Below the pieces are notes generated by a model. That model made no database searches and was not told where the DNA came from. It was given only the letters and a program-made list of their open reading frames with translations. Shown here piece after piece: positions 62,497-64,000 of a stretch of DNA of 64,000 bases. This DNA comes from Pseudalgibacter alginicilyticus (GTDB lineage Bacteria > Bacteroidota > Bacteroidia > Flavobacteriales > Flavobacteriaceae), in contig NZ_CP012898.1 of the NCBI RefSeq assembly GCF_001310225.1, positions 3,900,001 to 3,964,000 on the forward strand, given 5' to 3'. The translations under genes were made by a program, and so were the position numbers. The first letter of the stretch is position 1; each line of letters opens with the position of its first letter.

Positions 62497-63273
62497 ATGC
62501 AGCTAAACCTTACAAAACCTATTTGTTTTTTCGATCTTGAAACAACAGGGGTCAATATAACTTCAGACAGAATTGTTGAAATTTCGGTGCTAAAAGTATA
62601 CCCAAATGGAAAAGAAGAATCTAAAACCTGGTTGGTTAACCCAGGAATTCCTATTCCTAAGGAAGTAACAGAAATCCATGGTATATCAGATGTAGATGTT
62701 GCCGATAAACCATTATTTAAAGAAATAGCCAAAGAGGTATTTAATTTGATAAAAGATTCTGATTTAGGAGGTTTTAATTCCAATCGATTTGATATACCCC
62801 TGTTAGCAGAAGAAATGTTGAGAGCAGAAGTAGATTTTGATATGAAAAATCGCTTAGCCATTGATGTGCAAACCATTTTTCATAAAATGGAGCAACGTAC
62901 ATTAAGTGCAGCTTATAAATTTTATTGTGATGAAAGTTTAGAGAATGCACACAGTGCAGAAGCAGATACAAGAGCAACGTATGAAGTTTTGAAAGCGCAG
63001 GTTGCTAAATATGATGAGGTTGAAAACGATACAAAATTTTTAGCAGAATTTAGTTCTAGAAAAAAGTTTGCTGATTTTGCAGGGTTTTTAGTATTTAATA
63101 AAAACGGTGAAGAATGTTTTTCTTTTGGTAAACACAAAGGAAAGCCTGTTACTGATATTTTAGAAAAAGAACCGGGGTATTTTGGATGGTTGTTAAATTC
63201 AGATTTCCCATTATATACAAAAAAGGTGTTAACGGCTATTAAATTGAGAAGCTTTAATAATAAATTGGGATGA
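62497..63273 (+). CDS. DEDDh 3'-5' exonuclease with DUF3820-like C-terminus
   Basis: 258 residues. DnaQ-like exonuclease motifs in order: ICFFDLETTGVN (Exo I, Asp/Glu), GGFNSNRFDIPLLAEEM (Exo II) and AHSAEADTRATYEV (Exo III with the DEDDh His). The last 60 residues (from FSFGKHKGKPVTDI) form a small DUF3820/QSregVF-like module found behind exonucleases in this group. It degrades single-stranded DNA or RNA, likely in repair or proofreading. A consensus -7 box lies 41 bases upstream. Confidence 0.92.
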   Translation: MQLNLTKPICFFDLETTGVNITSDRIVEISVLKVYPNGKEESKTWLVNPGIPIPKEVTEIHGISDVDVADKPLFKEIAKEVFNLIKDSDLGGFNSNRFDIPLLAEEMLRAEVDFDMKNRLAIDVQTIFHKMEQRTLSAAYKFYCDESLENAHSAEADTRATYEVLKAQVAKYDEVENDTKFLAEFSSRKKFADFAGFLVFNKNGEECFSFGKHKGKPVTDILEKEPGYFGWLLNSDFPLYTKKVLTAIKLRSFNNKLG

Positions 63274-63409
63274 TTAGTACTCAGTCTCATTTTTTAGCGA
63301 GCAATGAAACCTATAATTAACTGATTTTTGTGTTAGGGAATGTATGAGGAGCCATTGTGGGGCAAGGGGTGAGAGCTTCAAGAAGAACACCAATTAAAAC
63401 TTTAAACGT

Positions 63410-64000
63410 ATGAAACTAATTTGCATTGGAAGGAATTATACCGAACATATTGATGAACTGGATAATGAAAAGCCAACCGATCCAGTAATTTTCTTAAAGC
63501 CAGACACGGCAATTCTTCTTAAAAAACAGCCTTTTTTTATTCCAGATTTTTCTGAAGATGTACATCATGAAGTTGAAGTTTTGGTTAAAATTAATAGAGT
63601 AGGTAAGTACATAGATAAAAAATTTGCACATAAATATTATAATGAAATTGGTCTGGGAATTGATTTCACAGCACGCGATTTGCAAAAGCAATTAAAAGAC
63701 AAGGGGTTGCCATGGGAAAAGGCAAAAGCATTTGATGGTTCGGCAGTAATTGGCGATTGGATACCAGTAAATGAAATAGAAAATGTAAACAACATTGTAT
63801 TTTCTTTAAAAAAGAACGATAATATTATTCAAAATGGAAATACAAGCCACATGCTTTGGAAAATTGATGAATTGATAGAATATATCTCGAAATATTTTAC
63901 TTTAAAGATTGGAGATATTATCTTTACGGGAACTCCCGCAGGGGTTGGCAAAGTATTAGCAAATGATAAGCTTAAAGGATTTATAGAAAACAAACAGATG
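63410..64000 (+). CDS. fumarylacetoacetate hydrolase family protein (3' end cut off)
   Basis: At least 197 residues from the ATG at 63410; the frame is open to the window's right edge, so the C-terminus is missing. FAH-fold signatures are present: LICIGRNYTEHIDEL, PVIFLKPDTAIL, the metal-site HHEVEVLVKIN (His-x-Glu), KAFDGSAVIGDWIPV, and GDIIFTGTPAGVGKV near the end. These residues bind Mg2+/Ca2+ in the FAH superfamily, whose members hydrolyse C-C bonds or decarboxylate oxaloacetate-like compounds. The exact reaction is unknown. Confidence 0.9.
   Translation, partial: MKLICIGRNYTEHIDELDNEKPTDPVIFLKPDTAILLKKQPFFIPDFSEDVHHEVEVLVKINRVGKYIDKKFAHKYYNEIGLGIDFTARDLQKQLKDKGLPWEKAKAFDGSAVIGDWIPVNEIENVNNIVFSLKKNDNIIQNGNTSHMLWKIDELIEYISKYFTLKIGDIIFTGTPAGVGKVLANDKLKGFIENKQM

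Noticed and set aside
62409-62876. Minus-strand 155-codon frame over the exonuclease gene
   Set aside because: Complement of a clear DnaQ-like gene; composition and lack of any family signature mark it as a shadow frame. Same for the many other antisense frames over identified genes.

Overview
The window is a contiguous stretch of chromosome from a low-GC (by eye about one third G+C) member of the Bacteroidota, most likely the family Flavobacteriaceae. The reasons are the flavobacterial versions of housekeeping proteins (DnaK ending in EEVK, the Bacteroidetes-type omega subunit, FabI, BamD, MltG), many families largely confined to this group (DUF4835, DUF6495, DUF6503, DUF6913, BatA/vWA proteins, split 5'-nucleotidase, ArsF/ArsG), the near absence of Shine-Dalgarno sequences, and many matches to the Bacteroidetes promoter (TTG, 17-23 bases, TAnnTTTG). 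I cannot name the genus. No rRNA, tRNA, CRISPR array, insertion sequence, phage or integron is visible; it looks like core genome with a small metalloid/thiol stress cassette.

Layout. 1-5.3 kb: a YfhO-like membrane protein cut by the window edge, a GT4-type glycosyltransferase and a flippase. 5.5-7.5 kb: dnaK with a palindrome-rich upstream region and a strong terminator. 7.6-15.5 kb: small lipoproteins and periplasmic proteins, an RlmI-type rRNA methyltransferase, a nitronate monooxygenase divergent from a periplasmic protein, an SMP-30-like lipoprotein, a 570-base gap and htrA. 15.6-19.7 kb: dapF, an acetyltransferase, mltG, a DUF2279 protein and a lysozyme-fold protein, a cell-wall set. 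19.7-25.6 kb (mostly minus strand): an RsmI-like methyltransferase, a low-molecular-weight phosphatase and dnaA; then a LEA-like lipoprotein, ribD, a HAD hydrolase and a YigZ protein. 25.7-32 kb: prmC-ligA, two tandem multi-pass membrane proteins, and a 5'-nucleotidase split in two genes. 32-42 kb: dapA, bamD, rpoZ, coaBC, DUF4835, recN, fabI, a GT2 glycosyltransferase, a CdaR/YbbR-like protein and coaE. 42-45.3 kb: a two-component system, a glyoxalase-fold protein and an HxlR regulator. 45.5-48.7 kb: an arsenical/thiol-metal resistance-like operon (ArsR regulator, thioredoxin, OsmC, ArsP_1-type permease, ArsF, ArsG). 48.7-54.6 kb: a Coa1-like protein, a BatA/vWA - dihydroorotase-like - small membrane protein - esterase operon, and a GT2. 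54.7-64 kb: an M61 peptidase, DUF6495, a CoA-binding protein, a Na+/solute symporter, recR-GT2, a 2-oxoacid dehydrogenase E2, a DnaQ-like exonuclease and the start of a fumarylacetoacetase-family gene.

The most interesting signals are regulatory. An identical 15-base palindromic element sits beside the -7 box of both divergent promoters at 10.6-10.7 kb. Two ATCG-N8-CGAT operators flank arsR, one of them framing the -7 box exactly, with a Crp-like site centred near -41.5. Helically spaced GTTAA/TTAAC repeats lie upstream of dapF/htrA and of the two-component system. Several genes start only 4-9 bases after the -7 box, which predicts leaderless mRNAs. At protein level, the dihydroorotase-like protein has lost both histidines of its metal motif, and the E2 enzyme has Asn in place of Asp in its DHRxxDG motif.
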